Shown: positions 61,231-64,000 of the stretch, one piece after another
How positions within the stretch are numbered: the stretch's first letter is position 1
Layout of the letters: each line of letters begins with the position of its first letter
Source: Ipomoea triloba
Lineage: Eukaryota; Streptophyta; Magnoliopsida; Solanales; Convolvulaceae
Assembly: GCF_003576645.1 (NCBI RefSeq)
Contig: NC_044923.1
Span: 5,754,904-5,818,903, forward strand
Reading direction: 5' to 3'
Length of the DNA: 64,000 bases
Notes under the pieces: model-generated
What the model was told of the DNA's origin: nothing
The model's database searches: none
Seen by the model: only the letters and a program-made list of their open reading frames with translations
Made by a program: the position numbers and the translations under genes

Positions 61231-61900
61231 ATGATTCACATAGCATTGTGTGAACCATAATTTGTCATCTACCTTATAAAAGAATTAGTAGTAATTAAAA
61301 AAAAAAAAAAAAAAAACTAGTGAACCCGCCTTTTAATCTCTTCCCCATTTTGAGTTTTTCACTCAATAGAAGCAGGCGGGCATCACTGTTCCCACGAAAT
61401 CTGAAAGCAGATTTAATAAATCCATTTCACGTCCACCATGGCATTGACAAGATTCCCTTGTCCTTTTGGCGGGTAGAAAAGCCTCTTTACTGACAAAATC
61501 ACTCCTCTTTCCCGCTAATCTCCTTTCTCCCCTCGTTTGGCTGCACGCCTGCACACCATTTCATTTACCTTTTTTTTAATAATTAAAATCCAAAAGTTTT
61601 CTTGAAAGAATACACCATAAATCAAGATTCATGCTTTTTTGTTATCTTATTAACTTCTTTTTCTTTTTTTTTTTTCATCCCCATTTTAATCTAATGAATA
61701 AAGCCTAATTACTGTAATCAAGAATTTAAAGTAAAGAACGATACAGTACATTATTTAGTGCTCCGTGTTGGCCTTTCCCCACAAGCTGTCTCTTTTACAG
61801 AGAAATTTTTGTTTTTAAAAACAGTTGCATCAAGTGCTCAAAGCCTCTAGTTTCCTTGGGGGGTTTTTGGCCTTTTTCTCACTTCAATGCTGACAGAAAG

Positions 61901-62492
61901 ACCATGGTTTACAACTTTAGTATACATTTAAAGGCCAAGGAGGTACCCATTCCATTCAATTTTATGGCATTTAATGCACAGCTTGAATGCAGATTTGGGG
62001 AGCCTCAGTTTTCACGGGAATGTATCTGTGTTTGAGGGGTGTTTAAAATTCAAAAGTTTTAGTTTCTGGGTTGCTGTAAAGATTGAATCTTTGAAAGGGA
62101 CAGGTTTTAGTGAACCTCATTGTGTTTGAAGTACCAATGGGGTTTGCTGGGTGAAAAGATGCTCAGTGTTCTTTCCTTTTCTTGGTTAGATCTCTGAAAC
62201 TCTGCTTGTCTGGTTGGTTTGCTTCTGTCATTTCCTGCATTGAGTTCAAGTTACAAAGTGTTCATTTGCTCAATATTTTCTTGCATTTCCTGATTCTTCA
62301 ACTTCTTTTGAATCCTGAGCCCACAGGGTCTTGTTTTGTTGCCTTGAGATAATTTGTGTATTGAGTTTGGGTGATTTGTGTGTTCTCAGAATCTGCCCTT
62401 TGGATTTCTTTTTGATTCTACATTGAAAGATTAAGCATTTGATAGCTTATTTAGTGTTGTTTTTGAGTCTTAGTTACTGAGGGAGGGTTAGG
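61901..62492 (+). promoter_or_regulatory. Promoter / 5' leader region of the GHR1-like gene
   Basis: This stretch is less AT-rich than the spacer before it and T-rich on the coding strand, as plant leaders often are. No single TATA box or start site could be fixed. A leader intron is possible. Confidence 0.4.
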
Positions 62493-64000
62493 ATGAAGCT
62501 AATTAGGCTTTTAATATTTGCCCTTTATTTTGTGTATGCCCTGGGGCAACTTCCTTCCCAGGACATTTTGGCACTGCTTGAGTTCAAGAAAGGGATCAAG
62601 CATGACCCAACTGGATTTGTGCTTAGATCATGGAATGAGGAGTCCATTGACTTCAATGGCTGCCCTTCTTCTTGGAATGGCATTATGTGTAATGGTGGTA
62701 ATGTTGCAGCTGTTGTCCTTGACAACCTAGGATTGTCTGCAGATGTGGATTTGAGTGTGTTTTCTAACCTCACAATGCTCGCGAAGCTTTCGCTGGCAAA
62801 CAATTCGATTTCGGGGGAGTTACCTCACAACATAGCAGAGTTCAAGAGTCTCGAGTATTTGGATGTTTCTGATAATCTGTTTTCCTCACATTTGCCACCA
62901 CAATTGGGGCAGTTGGGGAGTTTGAAGAACATGTCGATAGCCGGGAATAATTTCTCTGGCTCAATTCCTGATACACTTTCAGGGCTCACCTCAATCCAGT
63001 CATTGGATTTGAGTAGAAATTCCTTGTCTGGGCCGGTGCCATCGTCTTTGACCAAGCTGCCTAGTTTGGTATACCTCAACCTATCCATGAATGGGTTTTC
63101 GAGAAAAATTCCTAAGGGATTTGAGCTGATGGAAAGTCTCGAGGTACTTGACTTGCGTGGTAATGCGCTCGAAGGTGATTTAGATGCAACATTCTTGCTG
63201 TTTACTAAAGCAGCTCATGTTGATCTTAGCGGGAATCTGCTTGTGAGTTCTGGTTCTCTCCCGCGCATTTCTGAGAGTATCGAGTATTTAAATCTTAGCC
63301 ATAATCAGCTTACGGGGTCACTTGTAAGCGGGGGCGAAGCCCAAACATTTGGGAACTTGAAGGTGCTTGATCTCAGCTACAATCAATTCTCAGGGGAATT
63401 ACCTGGCTTCAATTTTGTTTATGATCTTCAGGTTCTTAAGCTCAGCAACAATAGATTCTCGGGATTCATCCCTAACGGTCTTCTAAAAGGGGATTCCATG
63501 GCTCTAACCCAGTTGGATTTAAGTGGCAATAACCTCACAGGTAAATTTTAAGTTCCAAGAAGTAAAATTTTGCTTTGGTTCTTAATTTTATTTCCCTAAG
63601 TGGCCATTTGTTACTTGTATTATTTTTTATTTTCTCGTTAGCATCTATGCCTTTTTTTGAATGAATGTTTGCATTGCTGATAACTAGAACTACTAGTATG
63701 GCTTTATGAGTGTACCAAAAATGTTCAGTTTCAATCTTTCTGAAAGCTATACTTTGCTTCTACAGGGACAATAAGGATGATAACAACAACATCATTGCTT
63801 GTCCTCAACCTATCCTCGAACGCACTTTCTGGTGAGCTTCCAATAGTAACGGGAAGTTGCGTGATACTTGACCTCTCAAACAACCGGTTTGAAGGGAACC
63901 TGACGAGAATGCAGAAATGGGGAGATATCGAATTTCTTGATCTCAGCCAAAATCGTTTGACTGGAACCATCCCTGAAGTCACTGCTCAGTTTTTGCGTCT
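62493..64000 (+). CDS. GHR1: GHR1-like LRR receptor-like kinase, 5' part (runs off window)
   Basis: Coding exon 1 is 62493-63540; exon 2 starts at 63766 and is still open at the window end, giving about 427 aa so far. A signal peptide (1-18) is followed by an LRRNT_2 cap (QDILALLEFKKGIKHDPTGF, CPSSWNGIMCNGG) and a long run of plant-type LRRs from about residue 80 (LxxLxLxxNxxSGxLP units). The N-terminal wording closely follows Arabidopsis GHR1, a plasma-membrane LRR receptor pseudokinase of guard cells. There it promotes stomatal closure to ABA and H2O2 by supporting SLAC1 anion channel activation. The intron lies between LRRs (LSGNNLTG joined to TIRMITTT). Transmembrane and kinase parts lie outside the window, so the kinase state cannot be judged. 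Confidence 0.9.

Larger units (their letters stand above)
57970..61900. other. Intergenic region, repeats only
   Basis: No supported gene. Visible pieces: (CT)n at 58262-58292, tandem repeats at 58974-59158 and 61024-61230, (ATT)n at 59850-59886, and a diverged SINE1-like stretch near 60885-60965 (CTTTCAAATGGGAGATTGGG, GTGAGTTTGAACCC). Confidence 0.5.

Overview
The window is plant nuclear DNA. It is AT-rich, the genes have many introns with GT-AG borders, and the products are plant-specific (xyloglucan endotransglucosylase, root-type ferredoxin-NADP reductase, a SPOROCYTELESS-like EAR repressor, a GHR1-type receptor kinase, a chlorophyll-binding protein fragment). Gene structures and the mix of small SINEs, foldback MITEs and L1-type LINEs fit a eudicot, most likely an asterid. 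A Convolvulaceae or other Solanales source is only a guess. There are no bacterial operons, CRISPR arrays or rRNA genes, and I recognised no tRNA gene.

Layout. 1-11.5 kb: gene-poor, with a Helitron 3' end, a Ty1/copia 3' fragment, SINE copies and two foldback MITEs. 11.7-13.9 kb (+): SPEAR/TIE-type repressor, five coding exons. 14-22.9 kb: repeats, including a CTAGGCG-rich inverted-repeat element and SINE copies with target-site duplications. 23.0-24.8 kb (+): XTH enzyme with a GC-AG first intron. 25.0-28.9 kb: four inverted-repeat elements; the last abuts the stop codon of a TMEM234-like gene (29.0-29.4 kb, -). 30.4-31.7 kb: truncated Ty3/gypsy-like element. 32.6-36.8 kb (+): casein kinase 1-like, 14 coding exons. 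39.9-44.1 kb (-): ARF-GAP plus C2 protein (AGD12 type), eight coding exons. 45.1-51.1 kb (+): full-length but decayed L1-type LINE, inserted into an older foldback element. 52.0-54.9 kb (-): root-type ferredoxin-NADP reductase. 53.7-56.6 kb: an apparently perfect 1,450-bp direct repeat joined by a single N, very probably an assembly artefact that duplicates FNR exons 1-2. 57.7 kb: LHC pseudogene fragment. 62.5 kb to the end (+): 5' part of a GHR1-like LRR receptor kinase, running off the window.

The genes do not form a pathway. They are independently expressed housekeeping, signalling and wall-modifying genes separated by transposon-rich spacers. Exon borders were placed by hand: each model keeps one open frame through consensus splice sites and gives a protein of normal family length, but no transcript data were available. 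The most useful points are the probable false duplication, a possible intron-retention isoform of the SPEAR gene with a second EAR-like end, two SINE-like families with one nested insertion, a pair of MULE-type MITEs sharing termini, and the stop-codon pattern of the LINE.
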